From Nitrososphaeraceae archaeon (lineage in GTDB: Archaea; Thermoproteota; Nitrososphaeria; Nitrososphaerales; Nitrososphaeraceae): DNA of 52,587 nt. The notes under the pieces were generated by a model that had not been told where the DNA came from, searched no databases, and was given only the letters and a program-made list of their open reading frames with translations. Shown in pieces: positions 7,987-16,616 of this stretch. The position numbers and the translations under genes were made by a program. How positions within the stretch are numbered: the first letter of the stretch is position 1; each line of letters starts with the position of its first letter. The DNA lies in contig QCWD01000010.1 in the NCBI GenBank assembly GCA_013114725.1, forward strand, positions 1-52,587, given 5' to 3'.

Positions 7987-8166
7987 ATTGATTAACGTTT
8001 TTAATAAAAAAATAAAAAATATCTGATAAAGGTTTTTAATCAGTCAGATTATGTAAAATTGATAGTACAAAAAGGCTATGAAGAAAAATAAAGTCTGAAA
8101 AAATGATAGAAAAAGTTATCCCTCTGAGCCAAGAAAAAAATAGATTTTAAAGATATTTTGAAAAAA

Positions 8167-8661
8167 TTACTCGGGATTGAAGTTAATCAATCCGCCACAC
8201 TCAACTATCTTGGAAATTAATTCTGGAAATGGTTTTATTAGATATGTCTTATTTTTGGTAATGTTAAATATTGTATTTGTTTCAAGATTAATTTCCAGTG
8301 TATCACTATCGTCAATTTCGCTTATTATTTTTTCATCTATCTCAATTGGAAGCAGATATCCCCCATCGACGGCATTTCTATAAAAAATTCTTGCAAAAGA
8401 TGGAGATAGAATGGCGGTTATACCAACCTCGTGTAGGGCTATTGGTGCATGTTCTCTGCTAGAACCGCATCCAAAATTCTTGCCAGCTAAAATAAAATCA
8501 CCTTGATTTACTTTTGATGGAAATTGAGGGTCCAAACCCTCTAGGGCATGTTTTGCCAATTCTTTAAAATCATGAATTTTAAGATAAGGACCTGGAATAA
8601 TAACATCTGTATCTATATTATCCTTAGCGTATTTGTGAACATTTCCTTTTAGTATCTTCAT
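8167..8661 (-). CDS. leuD: 3-isopropylmalate dehydratase small subunit
   Basis: 164 residues, the compact archaeal LeuD/HacB form. Seen: DNIDTDVIIPGPYL, the swivel-domain GKNFGCGSSREHAPIAL signature, SPSFARIFYRNA and GGYLLPIEI. With LeuC it isomerises 2- to 3-isopropylmalate in leucine synthesis. Paralogues act on homocitrate or citraconate, so substrate is inferred. It starts 22 bases after the leuC stop, so the two form an operon in the order leuC-leuD. Confidence 0.88.
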   Translation of the reverse strand: MKILKGNVHKYAKDNIDTDVIIPGPYLKIHDFKELAKHALEGLDPQFPSKVNQGDFILAGKNFGCGSSREHAPIALHEVGITAILSPSFARIFYRNAVDGGYLLPIEIDEKIISEIDDSDTLEINLETNTIFNITKNKTYLIKPFPELISKIVECGGLINFNPE

Positions 8662-8683
8662 TTTTTCACCATTTATCAGAATG

Positions 8684-9964
8684 CTAACTGCTTATAACTT
8701 GATCTCTTGGATCAGTTATTTTTCCACTTATAGCAGATGCGGCAACAACAATTGGCGAGGCAAGATATGTTTTTGATTCGACATGACCCATTCTTCCTGG
8801 AAAGTTTCTATTTGTTGTACTGATACAGATTTCGTCTTTGCTTAGAACCCCCATATGTGCTCCGCAACAAGCACCACAAGTGGGTGGACCGATGACTGCG
8901 CCAGACTCCATAAATATTTCCACGAGACCTTCCCGAATTGCCTTCATGTATATAGACTGCGCAGCAGGTAAAATTTCGGTCCTCACTTTCACCTTATGTC
9001 CTTTCAATATCTTTGCAGCCATTCGTAAATCTTCCAATTTTGCACCCGTGCAAGAGCCAATATAGGCTTTATCTATCTCTACATTCTGAAGTTCCCTTGC
9101 AACGGTAATATTTTCTGGTGAAAATGGTTTTGCTATTGTGGGCTCCATGCTTTCAATCTCATAGGTAAACGTCTCTGAAAACGTTGCATCAGAATCAGTA
9201 TATAAGGGCTTGAAAGCATTTTTCGTTCTTTCCCGTAAATATTGTTCTGTTTTTTCATCCGGGTCAATGATTCCATTTTTAGCACCTGCTTCAGTAGTCA
9301 TATTAGTTAATGTCAATCGCTCCTCTATGGATAGGTCTGAAATAGCATTTCCAGAAAACTGCATTGTTTTGTAATTTGCTCCGTCAGTTCCGATATCTCC
9401 AATTATTCTTAAAATAATATCCTTTGCCATGATATAATCTGGCTTTTTACCGGTAATCTTAAACATTAAAGCTTCTGGAACTTTGAACCATATTTTTCCG
9501 TGTGTTAAAACATATGCAATGTCAGTATGTCCAAGTCCTGCAGCAAATGCACCTAGTGCACCAGTAGTATTTGTATGAGAATCACCACCTACATATACTT
9601 CTCCAGGAAGTATCAAACCTTCTTCATGAGATAGAGTATGACATATCCCATATTGTCCCAGCCCATATTTGAAATGTTTTTTAATACCATACCTTTGTGC
9701 CCATTCAGTCAATATCCGTATATTTTCAGCAGATATTCTATCTGATGATGGAACAAAATGGTCTTCAGATATCCAAACTCTGTCAGGGTCCCAAATTTTT
9801 TCTATTTTTTTCCCCTTTTTTTCCCATTCATGTAATATTTTTATTACTCCCGGTCCAGAAACATCATGAAGCATTACTTTATCGATTTTACTAAAAATAA
9901 CATCACCTGGAGAAACTTGAGATTTGTGAGAAGAATATGCTAATATTTTTTCTGTAATCGTCAT
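8684..9964 (-). CDS. leuC: 3-isopropylmalate dehydratase large subunit
   Basis: 426 residues from the ATG at 9964 (MTITEKILAYSS); a TTG at 10003 would add 13 unconserved residues. It is an aconitase-superfamily [4Fe-4S] enzyme. Cluster cysteines are visible in IGSCTGAKLEDL and GPPTCGACCGAHMG. Other core motifs are GDSHTNTTGALGAFAAGLGHTD (8 to 10 residues either side of the Ser/His pair) and NRNFPGRMGH. It works with LeuD on isopropylmalate, or possibly a longer homologue. Length and motifs indicate an intact enzyme. Confidence 0.88.
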   Translation of the reverse strand: MTITEKILAYSSHKSQVSPGDVIFSKIDKVMLHDVSGPGVIKILHEWEKKGKKIEKIWDPDRVWISEDHFVPSSDRISAENIRILTEWAQRYGIKKHFKYGLGQYGICHTLSHEEGLILPGEVYVGGDSHTNTTGALGAFAAGLGHTDIAYVLTHGKIWFKVPEALMFKITGKKPDYIMAKDIILRIIGDIGTDGANYKTMQFSGNAISDLSIEERLTLTNMTTEAGAKNGIIDPDEKTEQYLRERTKNAFKPLYTDSDATFSETFTYEIESMEPTIAKPFSPENITVARELQNVEIDKAYIGSCTGAKLEDLRMAAKILKGHKVKVRTEILPAAQSIYMKAIREGLVEIFMESGAVIGPPTCGACCGAHMGVLSKDEICISTTNRNFPGRMGHVESKTYLASPIVVAASAISGKITDPRDQVISS

Positions 9965-10069
9965 TCCCAATTCAAAATCACTACAAAAAGATAACAATAT
10001 CAATAAATTAAAACTTTTGTAAATTTAAAATAAAGAAAGAAATACGGCAGAAAATAATACCAAACAAAT

Positions 10070-10858
10070 TTGCAAATATTTCCATTAAAAATAGGAAGAA
10101 AAAATAAAAAATTTGATATATGTCATGAATTATGTTTAACAAATTTTGATTTTAAAGATGGTGATATTATTATAATTTCAAGTAAATTCTTATCAATAAG
10201 TGAAGGAAGGATTTTAGGTCTTGAAGATATAAGGAAAATTTCTACAATATCAGAAATATTTGGTAAAAAGTATTTTGTGTCACCTAAAATAATGGAAGTG
10301 ATATTAAGAGAAGCCGACCTAATTTTTAATGGTGTTCCAGGGTTTCTTTTAACAATAAAAGATGGAATTATAGCGCCAAATGCAGGAATTGATAAATCCA
10401 ATATTGATAGAGGAAGAATTGTTCTTTATCCTTCAGATCCATTTGAACTTGCAGAAAATATAAGAAGAGAGTTTCTTTATATACAAGGGAAAAAAATTGG
10501 CATTGTAGTTTCAGATAGCAGATTAATGCCAACAAGAATAGGAACTACAGGAATTGCCATAGCATGTTCAGGGATAGATCCTATTGAAGATAATAGAGGA
10601 AAAAAGGATCTTTACGGTAATATATTAAAAGTAACAATAAAGGCTGTGGCAGATATGTTGGCAACTTTTGGTGTCTACATAATGGGAGAAAGTGATGAAT
10701 CAACTCCTGTGGTAGTAATAAGAGATTCAAAAATAAAGATGACCGATCAAAAGGTATCAGTAAGTGATTTTGTAGTTGATCCAGAAATCGATATTTATGC
10801 AAGAACATTCACAAATAAAAGAAATACAGTTTACAAAAACCACAGCGTTTTAATATAA
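10070..10858 (+). CDS. cofE: Coenzyme F420:L-glutamate ligase CofE
   Basis: 262 residues from a TTG start. It adds gamma-linked glutamates to F420-0 with GTP. Visible motifs are GDIIIISSKFLSISEGR at the N-terminus, the PNAGIDKSNIDRG loop, LYPSDPFELAENIR, IVVSDSRLMPTRIGTTGIA with the metal-binding Asp, and GIDPIEDNRGKKDLYG. All belong to CofE. There is no fused C-terminal nitroreductase domain, unlike actinobacterial FbiB. F420-dependent enzymes are not in this window. The gene starts 66 bases from the upstream end of leuC, on the other strand. Confidence 0.9.
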   Translation: MQIFPLKIGRKNKKFDICHELCLTNFDFKDGDIIIISSKFLSISEGRILGLEDIRKISTISEIFGKKYFVSPKIMEVILREADLIFNGVPGFLLTIKDGIIAPNAGIDKSNIDRGRIVLYPSDPFELAENIRREFLYIQGKKIGIVVSDSRLMPTRIGTTGIAIACSGIDPIEDNRGKKDLYGNILKVTIKAVADMLATFGVYIMGESDESTPVVVIRDSKIKMTDQKVSVSDFVVDPEIDIYARTFTNKRNTVYKNHSVLI

Positions 10859-10894
10859 CCTTTCGTGACAAAAGTATTTAGTAGAAGAAAATAG

Positions 10895-11446
10895 ATGGCT
10901 CAATTCCAAACCTATTATCCCAAAAAATTTAGTCTCTTAAGAGGTTTGTACGAATTTATCCATTATGACGAACTAGAGTTCGATCATTTATCATTGTTGG
11001 TAAAAATCAAAAAAGATGAAATAATTCATGCTTTGATGAATGAGGGATTTAAAAGTGTTAAACTTGAAAACAGGAAACCGATGCAGATTGGAAATGGATT
11101 TACCAAGAAGCTTATCAGGCCATGGGAGATGCATGTAAGACTGTTTGAGATGAGAAACGGATTGATAGCAATCAAGGCAGAAGTGGAAATATCAAGGATA
11201 TACATACAGCACATCCGTTCTGTTAGAACACCCGTAATTTATGAAATTGAATCGATATTAAAGAAACACAAAATAGAGTACAAGATTTGGAATTCCAAGG
11301 TCAGAGATTATATTACAAGTATAATTGACAATCATAAAATCGAATTAAGGTCACCAAAACTTCCAGCAATTCCTTGGCAGATGATGCTTACTACGAGCTC
11401 ATTGATAGCAATGGTAAACTGCATGAAATGGTTGGGAATTTTATAA
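10895..11446 (+). CDS. Conserved protein of unknown function, 183 residues
   Basis: Begins MAQFQTYYPKKFSLLRGLYE. It is a soluble alpha/beta protein with no signal peptide. The core LENRKPMQIGNGFTKKLIRPWEMHVRLF leads to a charged, helical C-terminal half. The last 25 residues are hydrophobic (PWQMMLTTSSLIAMVNC) but too polar for a certain membrane helix. I recognise no family. It lies 36 bases after cofE on the same strand and may be co-transcribed. It is probably a lineage-conserved protein. Confidence 0.65.
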   Translation: MAQFQTYYPKKFSLLRGLYEFIHYDELEFDHLSLLVKIKKDEIIHALMNEGFKSVKLENRKPMQIGNGFTKKLIRPWEMHVRLFEMRNGLIAIKAEVEISRIYIQHIRSVRTPVIYEIESILKKHKIEYKIWNSKVRDYITSIIDNHKIELRSPKLPAIPWQMMLTTSSLIAMVNCMKWLGIL

Positions 11447-11617
11447 TAGTCAACGACTTGCAAACAATTATTGGTGTTACTAAAGATATTATTTTTTATT
11501 AAAAATACAGATTTGATACCAAGTTAAGACCACTAATAAATAACCAAAATAACCATCAATCAATAAAAGTAAGTTATTTATCATCTATTATACAATAATA
11601 CCTGTTGTCCTCCGATA

Positions 11618-12730
11618 ATGGGAATTCCAGAAAAAATTAAAGAATTAGAAGATCAGATACATAGAACCCAAATTAACAAGGCAACTGAATTTCATATTGG
11701 GATTTTAAAAGCCAAGATAGCAAAACTAAAGAAAGAACAGGAAGAAAACACGCACGGAAAGACAGTAGCAAAAGGAGGAGGTACTGTCGGATATGATATT
11801 AGAAAGGCCGGAGATGCTACTGTAGTATTAATAGGTTTTCCAAGTGTTGGAAAATCAACCCTTTTAAACAAATTAACAAATGCTAATTCTAAAACCGGCG
11901 CCTATCAGTTTACTACTTTGACTGCCATTCCCGGTATGATGGAACATAGAGGAGCTAAAATCCAGATAATCGATCTTCCAGGTATCATAAAAGGTGCGGC
12001 TTCAGGAAAGGGTTTAGGAAAAAGAGTGTTATCAGTTGCTAGAAGTGCTGATTTAATTTTAATTATTTTAGATGTTTTTCAACCTCAACATCTTAATGTA
12101 TTATTAGATGAGCTGACGTTAATTGGAATTAAGATAAATAAAAAACCACCAAACATCCAAATTCAAAAAACTGCTGTCGGTGGATTACTCATCAATATTG
12201 CGACACAGGTAAATGTTACCGAAAAATTGGTAAGAGAGATCCTTAGAGTATATGGAATTCATAATGGCAGTATTACAATTAGAGAACCAGATTTTAGTAG
12301 CGATGACCTGATAGACGTATTGAGTGGAAATAGGGTGTATACTTCAAGTTTGGTCGTATTAAACAAGATAGACCTTATCAATAACTCCCTTCATAATGAA
12401 GTAAAAAACAAGCTAGATGTAGAATTATTATCAATTTCAGCAAACTCAGATATCAATATAGACCAGCTAAAGGAAGCGATTTTTGATAAATTAGATTTCA
12501 TTAGGATATTTATGCGTCCAAAGGGAGGTGAAACAGACTTTAAAGAACCATTGATAATAAGAAACGGGAATTCTGTGCGTGATGTCTGTAATAAATTGCA
12601 CAGAAACTTTGTCAAGGATTTTAAATTCGCACAAATATGGGGGAAAAGTGTAAAATTTCCTGGCCAGAAGGTAGGTCTGGACCACAAATTAATGGATGAA
12701 GACGTATTAACAATAGTAAAAAAGATCTGA
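11618..12730 (+). CDS. DRG/Rbg-family developmentally regulated GTPase
   Basis: 370 residues, typical for DRG. An N-terminal helical hairpin (about 1-55) is followed by the GTPase with G1 GFPSVGKSTL (73-82), the DLPGIIKGAASGKGLGKRVL G3 region, and G4 VVLNKIDLI. A C-terminal TGS domain (about 290-370) ends DHKLMDEDVLTIVKK. The GGGTVGYDIRKAGDATVV segment before G1 is diagnostic of DRG against Obg. DRG proteins bind ribosomes and help stalled translation in eukaryotes; the archaeal role is inferred to be similar. ATG at 11618 is supported by the conserved N-terminus. Confidence 0.9.
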   Translation: MGIPEKIKELEDQIHRTQINKATEFHIGILKAKIAKLKKEQEENTHGKTVAKGGGTVGYDIRKAGDATVVLIGFPSVGKSTLLNKLTNANSKTGAYQFTTLTAIPGMMEHRGAKIQIIDLPGIIKGAASGKGLGKRVLSVARSADLILIILDVFQPQHLNVLLDELTLIGIKINKKPPNIQIQKTAVGGLLINIATQVNVTEKLVREILRVYGIHNGSITIREPDFSSDDLIDVLSGNRVYTSSLVVLNKIDLINNSLHNEVKNKLDVELLSISANSDINIDQLKEAIFDKLDFIRIFMRPKGGETDFKEPLIIRNGNSVRDVCNKLHRNFVKDFKFAQIWGKSVKFPGQKVGLDHKLMDEDVLTIVKKI

Positions 12731-12740
12731 TTATCAGATT

Positions 12741-13253
12741 CTACTGTATTTGGGATTTCTTACCTTTTCTAACATTAACAAAAATCATGGCCCCAATTAT
12801 TAGTGCTATGAGGATATAGTTAACGGGAGGGCTTAGCGCTTTAAGTACTTGACCTACCTGTGGAATTACATAAACCACCTGTCCTATAAAATCATCATGC
12901 TTGATTGGAAAATCTGTCCCAGGTATCAAACCGTCATTGGCATCGCCTTTTGTTACGATTATACGTTCTGTTTCATTTAAAATCTTAAAGACTCTATGTA
13001 CAATAACCTTATCATGTCCTGCAGGTCGATTAAATACTATTACATCTCCCAGCTCTAATTCATCAAATGTGTCTTTCTCACCGACTATCAAAATATCACC
13101 GATATTTAAAACAGGTATCATACTGCCGCTTGAAACAATATAAAAAGGATTCCCAAAAACATATTGAATCACAAAGAAAATAATTGCAACTCCAATAACT
13201 ATAATAATAATATCTTTTATCAAAGTTGGTAGTTTAGACTCACTATTGGACAA
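12741..13253 (-). CDS. Signal peptidase I, archaeal/ER (S26B) type
   Basis: 170 residues. A first membrane helix (about 14-32) precedes the catalytic Ser in VSSGSMIPVLNIGD. The general base is His (VIVHRVFKIL) rather than Lys, as in ER Sec11, and KGDANDGLIPG carries the conserved Asp. A second membrane helix near the C-terminus (about 142-160) ends with a basic RKGKKSQIQ tail. It removes signal peptides from Sec-exported proteins on the outer face of the membrane. It is adjacent to, but convergent with, the DRG GTPase. Confidence 0.9.
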   Translation of the reverse strand: MSNSESKLPTLIKDIIIIVIGVAIIFFVIQYVFGNPFYIVSSGSMIPVLNIGDILIVGEKDTFDELELGDVIVFNRPAGHDKVIVHRVFKILNETERIIVTKGDANDGLIPGTDFPIKHDDFIGQVVYVIPQVGQVLKALSPPVNYILIALIIGAMIFVNVRKGKKSQIQ

Positions 13254-13308
13254 TTGTTGATGTAAATTATATTACGTTAGATAAACTTTTAGAATTTCCT
13301 TAAAGAAG

Positions 13309-13372
13309 GGCAGCTCAGTCAAATGCCTTTTCTTCACGAGTTCTAGTGTAACTCTGAGTCTTCATTGCTGCC
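13309..13372 (-). ncRNA. C/D box sRNA candidate (2'-O-methylation guide)
   Basis: Read on the minus strand: terminal stem GGCAGC (13372-13367) paired with GCTGCC (13314-13309); C box ATGAAGA (13365-13359); 12-base guide CTCAGAGTTACA; a D'-like CTAG; C' box GTGAAGA (13337-13331); 12-base guide AAAGGCATTTGA; D box CTGA (13318-13315). The 12-base guide spacing and closed stem are exactly those of archaeal C/D sRNAs. The C boxes deviate by one base from RTGATGA. It sits alone in the gap between two minus-strand genes. rRNA or tRNA targets were not determined. Confidence 0.6.
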
Positions 13373-13386
13373 ACATATTATATTAT

Positions 13387-13791
13387 TTATTTTTTATATT
13401 TAACATATTCGTCTATTGCCCGATTCGCTAGATGGTCGGCATTGAGATTATTTTTTCTAAAAATGTGTTGGTAAATAACTGTTTGAAACCGCTCTTCCAG
13501 ATTTGCTACTTCCCGTGTTATCATTTTTATCTCCTTTCGTCTTATCTTTAATTTTTCAATCCTGTGGGTTATCAAAGATTTCGAATCAGAATAAATAGTG
13601 ATTTCATTATCAAAAAAAATAGCTGTTTGTAAGGCTCTTTTTAATGCAAAATATTCTGATTGTATATGTGTTTTAAATCCTATAAACTCATTATAAGAAG
13701 AGAAAATAAAATCGTCTTTAGAAAATGTGATTCCGATTCCAGATGGTCCAGGATTTCCTCTGCTGGCACCATCTATATGAACGTGCAACAA
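13387..13791 (-). CDS. rnhA: Ribonuclease HI
   Basis: 134 residues. The type 1 RNase H fold starts LHVHIDGASRGNPGPSG (first catalytic Asp), continues HIQSEYFALKRAL (Glu), IYSDSKSLI (Asp) and ADHLANRAID (last Asp). All four metal-binding acids are present. It cuts the RNA strand of RNA:DNA hybrids. The protein is short, like archaeal and phage RNase HI, with no hybrid-binding domain. It lies downstream of a metallophosphoesterase on the same strand (33-base gap). Confidence 0.88.
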   Translation of the reverse strand: MLHVHIDGASRGNPGPSGIGITFSKDDFIFSSYNEFIGFKTHIQSEYFALKRALQTAIFFDNEITIYSDSKSLITHRIEKLKIRRKEIKMITREVANLEERFQTVIYQHIFRKNNLNADHLANRAIDEYVKYKK

Positions 13792-13824
13792 TCTTTATTT
13801 TTAAAGTAAACGTATCAGGCATAT

Positions 13825-14583
13825 TTAAAATAAAATGGAATCCTTAAAGGAGGTATATTTTTCTACCAGATCATCTAGCGGAAACTTTTCTCCTCCAACA
13901 ATTTTTATTTCAAGTTCAATTTTTTTATTTGCGTCAATATTAATTACATTGTAAGAATTTTCAAAAAAACCCCTGAACCTATTTGACGAAGCGGTTCCCG
14001 CATATGCTATTTTAAGTGGACCCAATTTCCAAATCCAAGGTCTATGTTTGTGACCACATAATACCAGGTTTACGGAAGATTGCAAACAAGACCTCAGTGT
14101 GTCTCCAGCATCAAGAATAATTATTTTGTCAGAACCGGTATCTGGTATTCCTATCAAATGATGGTGCATGGCAATTATTTTAACATGGTCTGGGTACTTT
14201 GCAAGTGTTTTTTCCATCCATAGATTCTGTCTATGGCCTACTTCACCTTCATCTCTTTCAGGCCTAGCAGTCCCAAGTGTCAAAACTATGACATTTCCTA
14301 ATTCAAAAATTTGTTTTGAAGAAAAAAACTTTTTAAATAAAAGATATCCTGTATGACGGTAATCGTGATTTCCAGGTAAGATTATTTTGTTTTGACATTC
14401 AAATTTTTTTATTTCTTCATGTATTTTTTTAAATTGAAAAAGCAAGCCGTCGTCGGTTAAATCCCCAGTAATAATCAATACATCTGGTTTTATTTCGTTG
14501 TTTATCTCATCAACCAACAGATCATAAACATCCTGTCTGAAAAGGCTTCCAAAATGTATATCAGACAATTGTACTAATCGCAA
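13825..14583 (-). CDS. Calcineurin-like metallophosphoesterase
   Basis: 252 residues, cytoplasmic (no signal). All metal-binding motifs are present: QLSDIHFGS (DxH), IITGDLTDDG (GDx2-3D), LPGNHDYR (GNHD), IAMHHHLIG and VLCGHKHRP (GHxH). The arrangement resembles cAMP phosphodiesterase/Icc-type enzymes; the actual substrate is unknown. It is unrelated in detail to the two purple-acid-phosphatase-like proteins at the ends of the window. ATG at 14583 starts directly with the conserved first strand. Confidence 0.85.
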   Translation of the reverse strand: MRLVQLSDIHFGSLFRQDVYDLLVDEINNEIKPDVLIITGDLTDDGLLFQFKKIHEEIKKFECQNKIILPGNHDYRHTGYLLFKKFFSSKQIFELGNVIVLTLGTARPERDEGEVGHRQNLWMEKTLAKYPDHVKIIAMHHHLIGIPDTGSDKIIILDAGDTLRSCLQSSVNLVLCGHKHRPWIWKLGPLKIAYAGTASSNRFRGFFENSYNVINIDANKKIELEIKIVGGEKFPLDDLVEKYTSFKDSILF

Positions 14584-14899
14584 TGAAATTTATTGGTTGC
14601 TTACGGTATTTAATATTATACATATAATCTCTATAGATTGTTTTCCTGAGAGTTTATTTTAAAAGAATTTTTTTGTAACTAGCGATGCATTAACTTTGAG
14701 ATAAAGTTATGATAATTCAAAGTCTAAATAAATAAAACAGAATAGAAAATATGGTATTTTTTCACAAAAGTATGTAAATTAATGGAAAATCGGGTAATCT
14801 ATTAGAATTCTGACGCCAGTGCATATATCTGCGTGATTGAAAAAAACTTTAATAGTGTATTTAATTTGATGTATAAACAAAGATTACAGTTGTGTTTAC
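14584..14899. other. Intergenic region before tRNA-Cys
   Basis: 316 bases without a supported gene. It should hold the promoters of the divergent metallophosphoesterase and tRNA. A small imperfect hairpin (ACGCCAG against CTGCGT, near 14812-14833) is visible. No further coding frame is convincing. Confidence 0.5.
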
Positions 14900-14986
14900 G
14901 GTGGGGTGGCAGAGCGGCCATGCGTTCGCCTGCAGAAAATGAATGTGGTAAGCGAATTTATAAGGGTTCGAATCCCTTCCCCACCT
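14900..14986 (+). tRNA. tRNA-Cys(GCA) with a 15-nt intron at 37/38
   Basis: Acceptor GGTGGGG (14900-14906) pairs with CCCCACC (14979-14985), with U73 as discriminator, correct for Cys. D arm GCA/TGC; anticodon stem TTCGC/GCGAA; T arm AAGGG-TTCGAAT-CCCTT. The anticodon loop reads CTGCAG, then an intron at 14936-14950, then A38. Anticodon GCA is at 14932-14934. CTGCA can pair with TGTGG (14944-14948), leaving a TA-A bulge at the 3' splice site, a relaxed bulge-helix motif for the archaeal splicing endonuclease. The CCA end is not encoded. Confidence 0.9.
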
Positions 14987-15028
14987 CTATTTGAAAATAG
15001 GTTTATTCAAAATAAAAAACTGGTCAAA

Positions 15029-15520
15029 TTATTTTGAGCATATTTCTCTTAAAACCTGACCGTATGTTAGATTTGTTTTTTTTCGCATATATGGTATAAG
15101 TCGATAATGCAGTGAATACAATTCTTTCTCTTTTTTTAATATCCCTTTAAGTACTAGAGAAATTAAACCCCCGGACAATTTTGATAACGAAATATCGTGA
15201 TTGTGAGAATAGTCTTTTCGTTTATTTTGATATTCTTCCAAACTGAAATATGATCTATTCAATTCTAATATCAAAGGCCATACAATATCTTCCCAGATCA
15301 ATCGTCTATATTGAGTGGATTGTGCGTATTTACCTTTTAAAGAATTGATTTCACTCAATATAATATAAAATATTTTAACTTTATAATAATCTAAGTTTAG
15401 TGGTTTAAATTGCGTGTATAAATTATTATGGAACCTAAAATAAAATAAAATAACTGATGAATCCATTTTTAATAATTTTATCGATTCTTCCTGCAGGAAC
15501 AGTAAGAGACGAAACGACAT
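15029..15520 (-). CDS. Protein of unknown function, 163 residues
   Basis: Soluble, helix-rich and basic at the C-terminus (YMRKKTNLTYGQVLREICSK). No recognised motif. The longest form starts at 15520; an internal ATG at 15466 (MDSSVILFYFRFHNN) is a better start because it reduces overlap with the small membrane protein on the other strand. It is probably a lineage-specific protein. It lies 43 bases downstream of the tRNA-Cys and convergent with it. Confidence 0.55.
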   Translation of the reverse strand: MSFRLLLFLQEESIKLLKMDSSVILFYFRFHNNLYTQFKPLNLDYYKVKIFYIILSEINSLKGKYAQSTQYRRLIWEDIVWPLILELNRSYFSLEEYQNKRKDYSHNHDISLSKLSGGLISLVLKGILKKEKELYSLHYRLIPYMRKKTNLTYGQVLREICSK

Positions 15521-15633
15521 TTTTTATTTTGGTTGGAATTGTAATAACATTAATCATTGCAGCCATGATCTTGCGGAAAAGAAGACTGTCTCAAAACGAT
15601 GATTACGATGACATAAACAGAGAACAAATATGA
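15457..15633 (+). CDS. Small single-pass membrane protein, 58 residues
   Basis: ATG at 15457, stop at 15631-15633. A short N-terminal hydrophobic stretch (MNPFLIILSILPAG) is followed by one clear membrane helix (FFILVGIVITLIIAAMIL), a positive stop (RKRR) and an acidic tail (NDDYDDINREQI). The design predicts an anchored small protein with its C-terminus inside. The start overlaps, on the opposite strand, the beginning of the gene at 15029-15520, so the true start of one of them may be shorter. Function unknown. Confidence 0.45.
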   Translation: MNPFLIILSILPAGTVRDETTFFILVGIVITLIIAAMILRKRRLSQNDDYDDINREQI

Positions 15634-15788
15634 TTATAATTTCGTTTCTTTAAATATTACACAAAATACGGATTTGATACACCATTTTTGCAGACGTGAA
15701 AGTTTGGTTTAAAAAATCAGAGCAGATATTTAAAAAATGTAATCAATCGTAGAATTCAATTTTTAAGTACAAATACGGTGATCAAAAA

Positions 15789-16520
15789 TCATTTATAATG
15801 TTTAATTGTTTTTACTAACCATTCAATCTCTTCTTTAGTCTTGCACATTCGTCCTAATTTTAGGCAATCCCGTATATCTTTAGATTTTAATTTGTACCAA
15901 ACTTCTTTAGCGACATCGTATGCAATATCTTCAGGTAATATCTCTTTTTTGAAAATCCCTTTTGTAATCGTAACAAAATTATCAAAGGAGTATTGTTTAA
16001 AATGCAATACAATAAATCGAGATAGAATCGGTGTCAGTAATTTGTCTTTGTTATTACATGATGCAAATACCCACGTTTTTAATTGAGAGCTTCGTTGTTT
16101 TTGATGCTTTGTCTCGGTAATTATACCTGTTTCCATCAAACTCAATAAGACTGTCTGGTCCTTTAATGGCATATGTTCAATTTCATCAATTATAAAATAA
16201 CGTGGACGTTTTTCAAATAAATAGTCAAGCATTCCAACTTTGGAACTATGACTACCAAGGGCAAAATACGAACGTTCTAACTTCATACATGCCATAAGAA
16301 ATAATGTTTTAGCAGAAGCTGGAGGTCCTACCAGCAATATATGAACAGGTTTTTCAGATAAGAAGGACAGGGTAAAAATTTTCTTGATATCATCATATCC
16401 TATTATCGACCCGAAAAGTTCGCCACTGTTAATGTGTTTAAATTCGGAATTATTATTTGATGAAACAAAATCAAGTGCGTTATTTTTAAAATTATCATTT
16501 TTATTTTGATTTTGATTCAT
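15789..16520 (-). CDS. AAA+ ATPase (MoxR/RuvB-like ATPase module)
   Basis: 243 residues. After a polar, Asn-rich N-terminus comes IIGYDDIKKIF, Walker A LLVGPPASAKTLF (PPASAKT rather than GxxxxGKT), Walker B RYFIIDEIEHMPLKDQ, sensor 1 VFASCNNKDKL and an arginine finger region SRFIVLHF. The layout is a minimal AAA+ core, like MoxR or RuvB relatives, without a partner domain. A von Willebrand or substrate-adaptor gene normally paired with MoxR is not visible nearby, so the target is unknown. Confidence 0.7.
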   Translation of the reverse strand: MNQNQNKNDNFKNNALDFVSSNNNSEFKHINSGELFGSIIGYDDIKKIFTLSFLSEKPVHILLVGPPASAKTLFLMACMKLERSYFALGSHSSKVGMLDYLFEKRPRYFIIDEIEHMPLKDQTVLLSLMETGIITETKHQKQRSSQLKTWVFASCNNKDKLLTPILSRFIVLHFKQYSFDNFVTITKGIFKKEILPEDIAYDVAKEVWYKLKSKDIRDCLKLGRMCKTKEEIEWLVKTIKHYK

Positions 16521-16616
16521 GTTCTAAATTAGTACTTTAGTTTTATAGATGTTGTTTTTTTTTTGTATGTTTTTATTAAACATATGAAAAAACATTTTTG
16601 AGATTTGCGAGTACGT

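Noticed and set aside
11502-15680. 18-base motif AAAATAC(A/G)GATTTGATAC at 11502 and 15663
   Set aside because: Only two copies with one mismatch in AT-rich intergenic DNA; no clear relation to gene starts.
15789-16520. MoxR/VWA defence or chaperone island
   Set aside because: Only the ATPase is present; no VWA or effector partner is visible around it.
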